Positions 27,987 through 36,530 of a stretch of DNA of 64,000 bases are shown here, one piece after another. Positions within the stretch are counted from its first letter, which is position 1. Each line of letters opens with the position of its first letter. The stretch spans positions 62,001 to 126,000 of the forward strand of contig NZ_JASHKA010000015.1 in assembly GCF_030732845.1 (NCBI RefSeq). Direction: 5' to 3'. This DNA comes from Roseibium sp. MMSF_3544 (GTDB lineage Bacteria; Pseudomonadota; Alphaproteobacteria; Rhizobiales; Stappiaceae). Under the pieces are notes generated by a model that worked only from the letters and a program-made list of their open reading frames with translations, was not told the origin of the DNA and made no database searches. The position numbers and the translations under genes were made by a program.

Positions 27987-28575
27987 GGCCGCGCGAATTT
28001 ACGTCCGTGCCGTGGACAGCTTTAACCGCCGCCTCGGCAAGGTCGTGATGTGGGGCCTGTTCGTGATGGCGGGCATATTGCTTTGGTCGTCCATTTCCAA
28101 GACGTTCTTCAACCCGTCGCTCTGGACGCTGGAGCTCGCCCAGTTTGCGATGGTGGCCTACTACGTTTTGGGCGGTCCCTATTCGATCCAGCTCGGTTCG
28201 AACGTGCGCATGGATCTCTTCTACGCCGATTGGAGCGTGAAGAAGAAGGCGTGGTTTGACGCCTTTACGGTTCTCCTGCTGCTGTTTTATCTGGGTGTCC
28301 TACTCTATGGGGCCTTGAATTCCTTTGCCTATTCGCTGGGGCACTTCACGCAGCAGCCTTTCACCTTCTACAAGGACCTCTTCCTCGCCTTTGTGACCGG
28401 CGGGCCGGCGGCAGCAAATGAAGTTATGGGCTTTGTGGAGCGAAGCCCGACCGCATGGCGCCCCTATATCTGGCCCGTCAAGCTGATCATGATCATCGGG
28501 TTCTTCCTGATGCTGCTCCAGGTGTTTGCCGAATTCCTCAAAGATATCGCCCGGATCAAGGGAGAGACGATCTGA
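27979..28575 (+). CDS. dctQ: TRAP transporter small permease (DctQ)
   Basis: A 198-residue membrane protein with four hydrophobic segments (MWGLFVMAGILLWSSI, FAMVAYYVLGG, FTVLLLLFYLGVLLYGAL and the final LIMIIGFFLMLLQVF) and the DctQ feature LGSNVRMDLFY. The ATG at 27979 is preferred because GGAGGT at 27969-27974 precedes it. An unusual stretch between spans 3 and 4 (residues 130-165) makes it slightly longer than the family norm. It couples the binding protein to the large permease. Confidence 0.87.
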   Translation: MLKAARIYVRAVDSFNRRLGKVVMWGLFVMAGILLWSSISKTFFNPSLWTLELAQFAMVAYYVLGGPYSIQLGSNVRMDLFYADWSVKKKAWFDAFTVLLLLFYLGVLLYGALNSFAYSLGHFTQQPFTFYKDLFLAFVTGGPAAANEVMGFVERSPTAWRPYIWPVKLIMIIGFFLMLLQVFAEFLKDIARIKGETI

Positions 28576-29915
28576 TGTCCTATGAGATGATCGCTCTTCT
28601 CATGTTCTCGTCGATGATGCTGATGCTCCTCACGGGGCAGCGCGTCTTCGGTGCCATCGGCGGCATAGCGTCCATCGCGGCAATCTTGCTGTGGGGAACC
28701 GGTGGCGGTGATATTCCCTTCTCCGCTGCCATGAAGCTGATGAAATGGTACCCGCTGCTGACCCTGCCCATGTTCATCTTCATGGGCTATGTTCTGTCGG
28801 AAACCAAGATCGCCGACGACCTCTACAAGATGTTCCATGTGTGGATGGGTCCGATCAACGGGGGACTTGCCATCGGCACGATCCTCTTGATGGTGCTGAT
28901 TTCGGCAATGAACGGCCTTTCGGTTGCCGGAATGGCGATCGGCGCGACGATCGCCTTGCCGGAACTTCTCAAACGAAACTATGACAAGCGCATGGTGACG
29001 GGGGTCATCCAGGCGGGGTCGTCGCTCGGGATTCTCGTGCCGCCCTCGGTCGTGCTTGTGCTCTACGCGATGATCGCGCGGGCGCCCGTTGGTCAGCTCT
29101 GGCTGGCCGGCGCCGTGCCGGGCCTGATGATGGCGGCGATGTTCGTTATCTATATTGCGATCCGGTGCCGTATCCAACCCGAGCTCGGACCTGCGCTCGA
29201 CAAGGATGAGCGAAACGTCTCAAGCGCCGAGAAATACCGCCTTTTGCTGGCAGGCCTGTTGCCGCTCATCATCTTCGCAATGATGATGGTGCCGTTCGTC
29301 AACGGCTGGACGAGCCTGGTGGAAAGCTCGGCGATCGGTGCCCTGACGGCGCTCGTCGCGTCTATCCTCAGAAGACGGATGACCTTCGATATCCTGATTT
29401 TGTGCCTGAAGAACACGCTCGGGATTTCCTGCATGTTCATGTGGATCATCCTGGCGGCCCTCGGATTTGGCGCGGTTTTCGACGGTCTCGGCGCCGTGAA
29501 GGCGATTGAAAGCCTGTTCACCGAACAGCTCGGCCTGTCGCCGTGGATGATCCTGATCCTGATGCAGCTTTCGTTCCTGGTGATGGGCACCTTTCTGGAC
29601 GATACGGCCATGCTGGTGATTGTGGCGCCGCTCTACGTCCCGCTGGTCGCGACGCTGGATCTGGGCATGCCGCGTGGCGACATCCTTATCTGGTACGGGG
29701 TGCTTTATACGATCACCACCCAGATCGCCTATATGACGCCACCCTTTGGCTACAACCTTTTCCTGATGCGTGCGATGGCGCCAAAGAACATCAGCATGCG
29801 CGACATCTATGGCTCGATCACGCCATTCGTTCTTGTGATGATTCTGGCGCTCGTCATCATCATGATTTTTCCGGAAATCGCCCTTTGGCTGCCAAACCTG
29901 ATCTATGGCAAGTAG
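28575..29915 (+). CDS. dctM: TRAP transporter large permease (DctM)
   Basis: A 446-residue integral membrane protein with about twelve spans that transports the substrate using a sodium or proton gradient. Typical DctM stretches: PMFIFMGYVLSETKIADDLY, VIQAGSSLGILVPPSVVLVL, MGTFLDDTAMLVIVAPLYVP and TPPFGYNLFLMRA. The ATG overlaps the dctQ stop (TGATG). A longer in-frame reading from 28455 is rejected because it would run deep into dctQ. Confidence 0.93.
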   Translation: MSYEMIALLMFSSMMLMLLTGQRVFGAIGGIASIAAILLWGTGGGDIPFSAAMKLMKWYPLLTLPMFIFMGYVLSETKIADDLYKMFHVWMGPINGGLAIGTILLMVLISAMNGLSVAGMAIGATIALPELLKRNYDKRMVTGVIQAGSSLGILVPPSVVLVLYAMIARAPVGQLWLAGAVPGLMMAAMFVIYIAIRCRIQPELGPALDKDERNVSSAEKYRLLLAGLLPLIIFAMMMVPFVNGWTSLVESSAIGALTALVASILRRRMTFDILILCLKNTLGISCMFMWIILAALGFGAVFDGLGAVKAIESLFTEQLGLSPWMILILMQLSFLVMGTFLDDTAMLVIVAPLYVPLVATLDLGMPRGDILIWYGVLYTITTQIAYMTPPFGYNLFLMRAMAPKNISMRDIYGSITPFVLVMILALVIIMIFPEIALWLPNLIYGK

Positions 29916-29961
29916 CCGCTCGGCGTTGAACAAAAACAATAAGGTCTGGAGGAAACGGACT

Positions 29962-30045
29962 ATGAACAGCGGCAAGAAGACCCTTGAGACGGTCAAGCCG
30001 CACGGACCGTACACTGAAAATAGGGGAACTTACGATGACAAATAG
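29962..30045 (+). CDS. Possible 27-codon leader ORF before dctP
   Basis: ATG at 29962 preceded by TGGAGGA (29947-29953), ending TAG at 30043-30045, inside the next gene's first codons. The peptide begins MNSGKKTLETVKPHGPYTE. The ribosome-binding site is better than that of dctP itself, so translation of this ORF could deliver ribosomes to the dctP start at 30035. Whether the peptide matters is unknown. Confidence 0.4.
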   Translation: MNSGKKTLETVKPHGPYTENRGTYDDK

Positions 30046-31084
30046 ACGTGATTTTCTGAAGAAGGCCGGGTTGGGCACTGCCGCAGCTGCAGGCGCGACA
30101 ACCCTGGCGGCACCTGCTGTGCTTGCACAGGAGCCCATCAAATGGCGCTTGCAGACTTACGCCGGTGGTGCACTTGGTGAGCACGTCACCAAGCCGATGG
30201 TGGACTACGTCAACAATGCGTCGAATGGCGAACTGCAGATCGAGCTGTTCTACGCCGATCAGATCGTGCCAACGGGTGAGCTCTTCCAGGCGCTGCAGCG
30301 CGGCACAATCGACGCGGTGCATTCCGACGATGACTCCATGGCATCACCGACGCCCTTGCGCCAGTTCGGCGGATACTTCCCGTTTGCAACGAAGCACATC
30401 CTCGATGTGCCGGTGCTGTTCAATCAATATGGCCTCGCCGACATCTGGCGGTCCGAATACGAGAAGGTTGGCGTCGCCTGGATTTCTGCCGCAGGCCAGG
30501 ATCCGTGCAACTTCAACACCAAGAAGGAAATCAAGTCGGTTGCCGACCTTGAAGGCCTGAAGCTTTACACCTTCCCGACGGCTGGCCGCTTCCTGTCCAA
30601 GTTCGGTGTGGTGCCGGTGTCGATCCCTTACGAGGATGCCGAAGTGGCAGTCCAGACCGGTGAGCTCGACGGCATGGCCTGGTCCGGTATCACTGAGGAC
30701 TATACGGTTGGCTGGGCTGACGTCACCGACTACTTCCTGACCAACAACATCTCCGGCGCCTGGATCGGCTCGTGGTTTGTCAACCAGCAACGCTGGGCAG
30801 ATCTGCCGCCGCATCTTCAACAGCTTGTTCTGGCCGCAACCGAAGCCGGTCACACATACCGGAACCAGTGGTACTGGGGTGGTGAGGCACGGCTGCGCGC
30901 GACCGGTGACAAGCTGCAGCTTCGCACTGTTCCGGCCGCCGAATGGGCCGAAGTTGAAAACGCAGCGAAGGATTTCTGGAAAGAGATTGCTGCGGAAGGC
31001 GAGTTGCAGGCCAAGATCATCTCGATCTTCGAGGAATACAACTCTGTCATCAATCAGGCAGGACCTCCTTACAACTTCGGTTGA
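30035..31084 (+). CDS. dctP: TRAP transporter substrate-binding protein (DctP), Tat-exported
   Basis: A 349-residue periplasmic binding protein with a twin-arginine signal (TNRRDFLKKAGLGTAAAAGA, cleavage near AVLA-QEP). Mature DctP features include KWRLQTYAGGALGEH, LQRGTIDAVHSD, KLYTFPTAGRFLSKFGVVPV and the conserved WSGITEDYTVGW. The ATG at 30035 starts the Tat signal; an in-frame GTG or ATG upstream at 29984 would bury it. Use of the Tat route is typical of a TRAP subgroup that binds 2-oxo acids, but the ligand here is not known. Confidence 0.9.
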   Translation: MTNRRDFLKKAGLGTAAAAGATTLAAPAVLAQEPIKWRLQTYAGGALGEHVTKPMVDYVNNASNGELQIELFYADQIVPTGELFQALQRGTIDAVHSDDDSMASPTPLRQFGGYFPFATKHILDVPVLFNQYGLADIWRSEYEKVGVAWISAAGQDPCNFNTKKEIKSVADLEGLKLYTFPTAGRFLSKFGVVPVSIPYEDAEVAVQTGELDGMAWSGITEDYTVGWADVTDYFLTNNISGAWIGSWFVNQQRWADLPPHLQQLVLAATEAGHTYRNQWYWGGEARLRATGDKLQLRTVPAAEWAEVENAAKDFWKEIAAEGELQAKIISIFEEYNSVINQAGPPYNFG

Positions 31085-31173
31085 CATAACGACAATCGAG
31101 CTCCGGAGTTTCTGTCTTCGGAGCTCGTTCCATCGGCAGCGAAACCAACTCCACGAACGAGCGGACCAAGAAC

Positions 31174-32541
31174 ATGCCCGGCAACCTGACCTTTGATGCA
31201 CTCAAAACGCTCGTCGCGTCCGGCGAGATCGACACGGTGCTCGCCTGTATCGTTGACATGCAGGGGCGGCTGATGGGCAAGCGGTTCCATGCCCAGCATT
31301 TCGTCGACACCGCCTATGACGAGACCCATTGCTGCAACTACCTGCTGGCAACGGACCTGGAAATGTACACGGTCGAGGGTTACGCTGCGACAAGCTGGTC
31401 GGGCGGTTATGGCGACTATGTCATGAAGCCGGATCTTTCCAGCATACGGAAGGTTCCGTGGCTTGAAGGCACCGCGATGATCCTGTGCGATGTGCAGGAT
31501 CACCACACCCACAAGGACGTTCCCCATTCACCACGGGCCATGCTGAAGGCCCAGGTCGCGCGCCTGGCTGAAATGGGTCTGACGCCGATCATGGCAACCG
31601 AGCTGGAATTTTTCCTGTTCGAAAAGAGTTTCGATGAGATCCGGAAGGAAGGCTTCCGCGATCTTGAGCCGATCTCCGGTTACAACGAAGACTACCATAT
31701 CCTGCAGACCACCAAGGAAGAGGACGTTCTGCGCCCCGTGCGCAACGGGCTTTATGGTGCAGGCATCCCGGTCGAGAACACCAAGGGCGAGGCGGAGACC
31801 GGCCAGGAAGAACTCAACATCAAATACGCACCCGCGCTTGATACGGCCGAGTACCACACCATTGCCAAACACGCGGTCAAGGAGATTGCCTGGGCGAAAG
31901 GGCGGGCGGTTTCGTTCCTTTCCAAGTGGCGCAGCGACAAAGTCGGCTCTTCCTCGCACGTGCATCACTCCTTGTTCGACAAAGACGGCAACAATGTCTT
32001 TTGCGATGCGAACGGCGACTACGGCATGTCGGACACGATGCGGCACTATCTTGCCGGCATGATCAAGTATGCGCCTGAATACACCTATTTCCTGGCGCCC
32101 TATATCAACAGCTACAAACGGTTCCAGAAGGGCACCTTTGCTCCGACCAAAACCGTCTGGTCCGTCGATAACCGCACGGCCGGTTTCCGCCTTTGCGGTG
32201 AAGGCACCAAGGCGCTCCGCGTGGAATGCCGTATCGGTGGCTCGGACCTCAATCCTTATCTTGCGCTTGCAGCGCTGATTGCCGCAGGGGTCAAGGGGCT
32301 TGAGGAAAAGCTGCCGCTCGACCCGCCGACAACCGGCGATGTTTACGAGAACAGGAAGGCTAAGGAGATTCCGCACACCTTGCGTGATGCACGCGAGACC
32401 TTGCGCAAGTCGAAATTCCTGCGCGAAGCCTTTTCCGACGTGGTGATCGACCACTATGCCCGCGCGGCGGAATGGGAGATTGAGGATTTCGACCGCGCCG
32501 TCACCGACTATGAAGTCGCCCGCGGATTTGAGCGGGCGTGA
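31174..32541 (+). CDS. Glutamine synthetase-family ligase (gamma-glutamyl-amine synthetase type)
   Basis: A 455-residue GS-like enzyme with metal-binding ATELEFFLF, QEELNIKYAP, the KWRSDKVGSSSHVHHSLFD region with the His of the active site, NRTAGFRLCGEG and EcRIGGSDLNPYLALAALI. It lacks the adenylylation site (NLYDLPPEE) of true glutamine synthetase, as do PuuA/IpuC-type enzymes that attach glutamate to amines. The operon context (amidohydrolase, transporter, aldehyde and alcohol dehydrogenases) supports a catabolic role on an amine or amino alcohol. The exact amine is unknown. Confidence 0.85.
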   Translation: MPGNLTFDALKTLVASGEIDTVLACIVDMQGRLMGKRFHAQHFVDTAYDETHCCNYLLATDLEMYTVEGYAATSWSGGYGDYVMKPDLSSIRKVPWLEGTAMILCDVQDHHTHKDVPHSPRAMLKAQVARLAEMGLTPIMATELEFFLFEKSFDEIRKEGFRDLEPISGYNEDYHILQTTKEEDVLRPVRNGLYGAGIPVENTKGEAETGQEELNIKYAPALDTAEYHTIAKHAVKEIAWAKGRAVSFLSKWRSDKVGSSSHVHHSLFDKDGNNVFCDANGDYGMSDTMRHYLAGMIKYAPEYTYFLAPYINSYKRFQKGTFAPTKTVWSVDNRTAGFRLCGEGTKALRVECRIGGSDLNPYLALAALIAAGVKGLEEKLPLDPPTTGDVYENRKAKEIPHTLRDARETLRKSKFLREAFSDVVIDHYARAAEWEIEDFDRAVTDYEVARGFERA

Positions 32542-32568
32542 TGAAAATGAAGGTTGCCTTGGTTATCC

Positions 32569-32674
32569 CCTCATCCTGAGGAAGCGCGCAGCGCTGTCTC
32601 GAAGGATGGGCGGCAAGTTCCGTGCAAGTGGTCCATCCTTCGAGACGGACCTTGCGGTCCTCCTCAGGATGAGG
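32569..32674. repeat. RIME-like intergenic repeat
   Basis: CCTCATCCTGAGGA at the left end and its exact complement TCCTCAGGATGAGG at the right end, with inner words GTCTCGAAGGATG and CATCCTTCGAGAC. This is the mosaic element known from rhizobia as RIME. A second copy lies at 35582-35689. Here it sits inside the operon, between the ligase and aldehyde dehydrogenase genes. Confidence 0.8.
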
Positions 32675-32735
32675 GCTTGGCTTGGCAACCACTCTAACCA
32701 AAGAAACCTCGCAAAGAGGATGTAGTGAGGCAAAA

Positions 32736-34124
32736 ATGTCAGATGTGATCAAGCTGATCTCCCCCGTTGACGGGTCGGTTTATGTCGAACGCCCCGCTCT
32801 GGATGAGGCGGGTGTCGACAAGGTCGTGTCAGCGGCGAAAAGCGCTCAGGCCGCTTGGGCGGCGACGCCGATTGCAGAGCGCGTCGCCTATTGCGAAAAG
32901 GCGCTCGAAGCGTTGAAGGCGATGAACGACGAGGTCGTTCCGGAGCTTGCCTGGCAGATGGGCCGACCGGTGCGCTTCGGCGGCGAACTCGGAGGCACGA
33001 TCGAGCGCACCGAATATTGCGCCAAGATCGCCGAAGAAGCGCTCGCCGACATCGAACGCACCGACAAGTCCGGTTTCAAGCGGTACCTGCGTCGTGTGCC
33101 GCTCGGCATCGTCATGGTGATCGCGCCCTGGAATTATCCGTTCATGACGGCAATCAACACGATCATGCCGGCGCTGATGGCCGGTAATGTGATCGTTCTG
33201 AAGCACGCCGCGCAGACATTGCTTGTCGGCGAGCGCCTGGCACAGGCTTTCGAGAGTGCGGGGCTTCCCAAAGGTGTTTTCCAGAACATCGTTCTGACCC
33301 ATGCAGGGACTGAAAAACTGCTGGGGTCCGGGCTGATCGACCACGTTAATTTCACCGGTTCCGTCGGGGGCGGGCGCGCCATTGAAAAGGCGCTTGCCGG
33401 AACATTTGCGACGCTCGGACTGGAGCTCGGTGGCAAGGATCCGGCCTATGTCCGCGCGGATGCCGATCTCGATTACGCAATCGACAATCTGGTCGACGGA
33501 GCGTTCTACAATGCCGGGCAGTGCTGCTGTGGCATCGAGCGCGTCTATGTCCATGAAAGCCAGTTCGACAGGTTTGTCGACGGATTTGTCGACCTGACCA
33601 AGATGTATCGGCTCGGTAATCCGCTGGACGAAACCACAACGCTCGGCCCGATGGCCCAGGCACGCTTTGCCGCCTGGGTGCGCGAGCAGACGGATGAGGC
33701 TCTGCGCAAGGGCGCAAAGGCCCATATCGACATGACGGCCTTTACCGAGAACAAGGACGGGACACCCTATCTCGCGCCACAGGTGCTGACCAACGTCAAC
33801 CACCAGATGTCGGTGATGCGTGAGGAGAGTTTCGGACCGGTGGTCGGCATCATGAAGGTCAAGGACGATGAAGAAGCATTGCAGTTCATGAATGACAGCC
33901 CCTATGGCCTGACCGCGTCGATCTGGACCGAGGATGTCGAAGCAGCCGCTGAGATCGGTGACCGGATTGAAACCGGGACGGTCTTCATGAACCGTTGCGA
34001 CTATCTCGATCCGGCCCTTGTCTGGACCGGTGTCAAGGAGACGGGCAAGGGCGCGGCACTTTCGGAGATCGGCTTCCACAACCTCACCCGGCCGAAGTCT
34101 TTCCACTTCCGCGTCGAGCATTGA
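32736..34124 (+). CDS. Aldehyde dehydrogenase
   Basis: A 462-residue NAD(P)-dependent aldehyde dehydrogenase. PWNYPFMTAINTIMPALMAG is the cofactor-binding entry, LGLELGGKDPAYV has the general-base Glu, and FYNAGQCCCGIERVYV has the nucleophilic Cys within a Cys triplet. ESFGPVVGIM and FMNRCDYLDPALVW are also typical. The ATG at 32736 is preferred over a TTG at 32682 that would start inside the intergenic repeat. It likely oxidises the aldehyde made by the alcohol dehydrogenase downstream. Confidence 0.9.
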   Translation: MSDVIKLISPVDGSVYVERPALDEAGVDKVVSAAKSAQAAWAATPIAERVAYCEKALEALKAMNDEVVPELAWQMGRPVRFGGELGGTIERTEYCAKIAEEALADIERTDKSGFKRYLRRVPLGIVMVIAPWNYPFMTAINTIMPALMAGNVIVLKHAAQTLLVGERLAQAFESAGLPKGVFQNIVLTHAGTEKLLGSGLIDHVNFTGSVGGGRAIEKALAGTFATLGLELGGKDPAYVRADADLDYAIDNLVDGAFYNAGQCCCGIERVYVHESQFDRFVDGFVDLTKMYRLGNPLDETTTLGPMAQARFAAWVREQTDEALRKGAKAHIDMTAFTENKDGTPYLAPQVLTNVNHQMSVMREESFGPVVGIMKVKDDEEALQFMNDSPYGLTASIWTEDVEAAAEIGDRIETGTVFMNRCDYLDPALVWTGVKETGKGAALSEIGFHNLTRPKSFHFRVEH

Positions 34125-34164
34125 GGCAGGAGACACGGAGCAGGCTTCTTTCAGAAGTTCAGGA

Positions 34165-34205
34165 TTGTCACTCCGGCTGAAACGAAGTGGACGGCGGGGT
34201 GACAA
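34165..34205. repeat. Short palindromic intergenic repeat
   Basis: TTGTCACTCCGGC at the left and GGCGGGGTGACAA at the right form an imperfect inverted repeat of the same family as the elements near 19.1-19.5 kb. It separates the aldehyde dehydrogenase and alcohol dehydrogenase genes. Confidence 0.65.
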
Positions 34206-34289
34206 ATCGGTGCATTGGAAAACTGTCCTGCGCAACCGCCCAAGAATTCGGTTCGATAAACTCTTTCAATTCGCAAACACGAGACACCC

Positions 34290-35453
34290 ATGAGCTCACT
34301 TCCATCCGTCAACTGGTCCTATCCGACCTCCGTCCGTTTCGGTGTCGGCCGCATCAAGGAACTTCCTGATGCGGTCAAGGCGGCCGGCATGTCCAATCCC
34401 TTGCTGGTGACCGACCCGGGCCTTGCCAGTCTTCCGATGGTCGCGGACGCGATCGCGAGCCTCGAATCGGCAGGCCTGTCTGCGGCGGTCTTTTCAGACG
34501 TCAAACCGAACCCGGTCGACAGCAACATTTCCGCAGGGGTTGCTGCGTTCAAGGCGGGTGGGCATGACGGTGTCATCGCCTTTGGCGGCGGGTCCGGTCT
34601 TGATGCCGGCAAGCTGATCGCCTTCATGTCCGGCCAGACACGCCCGATCTGGGACTTTGAAGATATCGGCGACTGGTGGACCCGCGCTGATGCGAGCGGT
34701 ATCGCGCCCATCGTTGCCGTGCCGACCACGGCGGGTACCGGATCTGAAGTCGGCCGTGCAGGGGTCGTCACAAACGAGGAAACCCACACGAAGAAGGTTA
34801 TCTTCCACCCGAAGATGCTGCCGGAAATCGTGATCTGCGATCCGGAACTGACCGTCGGCATGCCGCGTTTCATCACAGTGGGTACAGGCATGGATGCACT
34901 TGCTCATTGCCTGGAGGCCTACTCGGCACCGATGTATCACCCGATGTCCGAGGGCATTGCTCTGGAAGGCATGCGGCTGGTGTTCGAGAACCTGCCGAAG
35001 GTTGCCGCCGACGGGTCTGATCTGGAAGCGCGCGGGCACCTGATGAGCGCGGCGGCCATGGGCGCTGTCGCCTTCCAGAAGGGCCTTGGTGCGATACACT
35101 CCCTGTCCCATCCCGTCGGTGCCCTCTACGATACGCACCACGGCATGACCAACGCGGTTTTCATGCCTTACGTGATGCAGTTCAACCGGTCAGCGATCGA
35201 ACAGAAATTCGAACGTCTTGCCGGTTTCCTCGGCATCTCGGGAGGTTATCAGGGCGTGCTCGATGCCGTTTTGAAGCTGCGCGACGACCTCGACGTCCCG
35301 CATACGCTTTCCGGTCTCAACGTGGACGACAGCAAACGCGAGCTGATCGCGGAGATGGCCATCGTGGACCCGACAGCCGGTGGCAACCCGGTTGAGCTTA
35401 CCAAGGGCGGCGCCCTTGAGATTTTCGACAAGGCGCAGAGCGGAACGGTTTGA
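34290..35453 (+). CDS. Iron-containing alcohol dehydrogenase
   Basis: A 387-residue group III alcohol dehydrogenase. NAD binding: FGGGSGLDAGK and PTTAGTGSEVGRAGVV. Metal ligands: Asp and His in MDALAHCLEAY, and two His in LSHPVGALYDTHHGMTNAV. It probably converts an alcohol group to an aldehyde for the preceding aldehyde dehydrogenase. It ends the operon; a bidirectional terminator lies 300 bp downstream. Confidence 0.92.
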   Translation: MSSLPSVNWSYPTSVRFGVGRIKELPDAVKAAGMSNPLLVTDPGLASLPMVADAIASLESAGLSAAVFSDVKPNPVDSNISAGVAAFKAGGHDGVIAFGGGSGLDAGKLIAFMSGQTRPIWDFEDIGDWWTRADASGIAPIVAVPTTAGTGSEVGRAGVVTNEETHTKKVIFHPKMLPEIVICDPELTVGMPRFITVGTGMDALAHCLEAYSAPMYHPMSEGIALEGMRLVFENLPKVAADGSDLEARGHLMSAAAMGAVAFQKGLGAIHSLSHPVGALYDTHHGMTNAVFMPYVMQFNRSAIEQKFERLAGFLGISGGYQGVLDAVLKLRDDLDVPHTLSGLNVDDSKRELIAEMAIVDPTAGGNPVELTKGGALEIFDKAQSGTV

Positions 35454-35478
35454 GTCGCTGAAATTGCGCCAGCTCTCT

Positions 35479-35512
35479 GATCCCGTATTTCCGTTGCGCT
35501 CCTTCCGGGATC
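35479..35512. repeat. Degenerate palindromic repeat
   Basis: GATCCCG (35479-35485) and CGGGATC (35506-35512) flank a short spacer that includes CCGTTGCGCTCCTTCC, resembling the inner part of the other palindromic elements. It is probably a decayed copy. Confidence 0.45.
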
Positions 35513-35581
35513 ACGGTTATGAGCTTTGTCCGACCGGCCACGTTGAAAATGGATCCAACTTCGGGTCTGAAAAAAACAGAA

Positions 35582-35689
35582 CCTCATCCTGAGGAGGACT
35601 GTAAGGTCCGTCTCGAAGGAAAGGCCTCATAGTTCGGAGCAAGGTGTCCATCCTTCGAGACGCTGCTCGCGCAGCTCCTCAGGATGAGG
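35582..35689. repeat. RIME-like intergenic repeat, second copy
   Basis: Ends CCTCATCCTGAGGA and TCCTCAGGATGAGG, inner GTCTCGAAGGA and CATCCTTCGAGACG. It is about the same length (108 bp) as the copy at 32.6 kb, with diverged loop sequence. It lies between convergent genes. Confidence 0.8.
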
Positions 35690-35740
35690 CTTGCATGGGG
35701 CTCCGCTGTGCTTCGTCCGGTATGGCGGTTTTGAGGGCTC

Positions 35741-35778
35741 AAAAAGAAAAAGCGCGCCACTAAGTGGCGCGTTCTTTT
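35741..35778. terminator. Bidirectional intrinsic terminator
   Basis: CGCGCCAC (35753-35760), loop TAA, GTGGCGCG (35764-35771), with TTCTTTT after it on the plus strand and AAAAAGAAAA before it, which gives a T-run on the minus strand. It serves the alcohol dehydrogenase operon and the convergent membrane-protein gene. Confidence 0.82.
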
Positions 35779-35826
35779 CAGATGGGCGTTGGCCGCCCTT
35801 ATAGTTAGACGTCTTCTTCTTGTTAT

Positions 35827-36339
35827 TCAGGTGTGCTGCTGGCGTTCGACCAGTTTCAGCATGGCGACCATGACGATCCCGTAGAGGACGTGACCAACAA
35901 GGGCAACCCAGACGATGCCGGTGAAGTTCAGGAAGAACGGCAGGCCGGCGAGGGACGTGATGCCACCGATGGCGAAAACCCAGAGACCGAAGCCGTAGAT
36001 TGCGGACGGGATAAACCAGTGGGTGTCGCCGACAACGCGTTGCCAGAGCGGTGCGAAGATGAACATCCAACCAATCGGATAGCCGATCAGTCCGACGACA
36101 TAGAAGTGCACGAAGTAACCTGCGAATGCATTGTTGGGAAGTCCGAGGCTGCCGAGCAGGCTTTGGGCCAGACCATGCGGGGACAGTTTGGCAAATCCGA
36201 GCGCGGGGCTGATCACCTGGCCCCAGAGGTCGAATGCTACCGTGGCGAAGAAACCCGTGATGAACATCAGCCCGAGCGTGTTGAAGTTGATCGCGGGCAG
36301 CGCCCTGACCTCGCGATGTTCAGATGTGAGTACGGTCAT
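35827..36339 (-). CDS. Conserved membrane protein of unknown function
   Basis: A 170-residue protein with about four or five hydrophobic segments: LGLMFITGFFATVAFDLWG, YFVHFYVVGLIGYPIGWMFI, IPSAIYGFGLWVFAIGGI, and VWVALVGHVLYGIVMVAML near the end. I do not recognise a characterised family. It is a single leftward gene, convergent with the alcohol dehydrogenase operon, with the rtcR gene upstream on the same strand. No catalytic motif is visible. Confidence 0.7.
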   Translation of the reverse strand: MTVLTSEHREVRALPAINFNTLGLMFITGFFATVAFDLWGQVISPALGFAKLSPHGLAQSLLGSLGLPNNAFAGYFVHFYVVGLIGYPIGWMFIFAPLWQRVVGDTHWFIPSAIYGFGLWVFAIGGITSLAGLPFFLNFTGIVWVALVGHVLYGIVMVAMLKLVERQQHT

Positions 36340-36530
36340 GTTGATTAGCCTTCCAGATTAGAATTCCTGTTGCGCCCTTGATTTAGGAAGGCCGCCGGTA
36401 ACTTGCATTCAACTGGGTGTTCCTCGTTCTGACGTTTATTTCAGCGTCAGCTCGCGCGTTTTCACGCGGACGCGATGTCGCCGTTATGAGCTTCGCGGGC
36501 GTTGCAGCGGCGAGGGGATAGGAAAGATGA

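Noticed and set aside
32829..34235. 468-residue open frame on the minus strand
   Set aside because: Antisense to the aldehyde dehydrogenase, which has the catalytic Cys and Glu motifs in frame.
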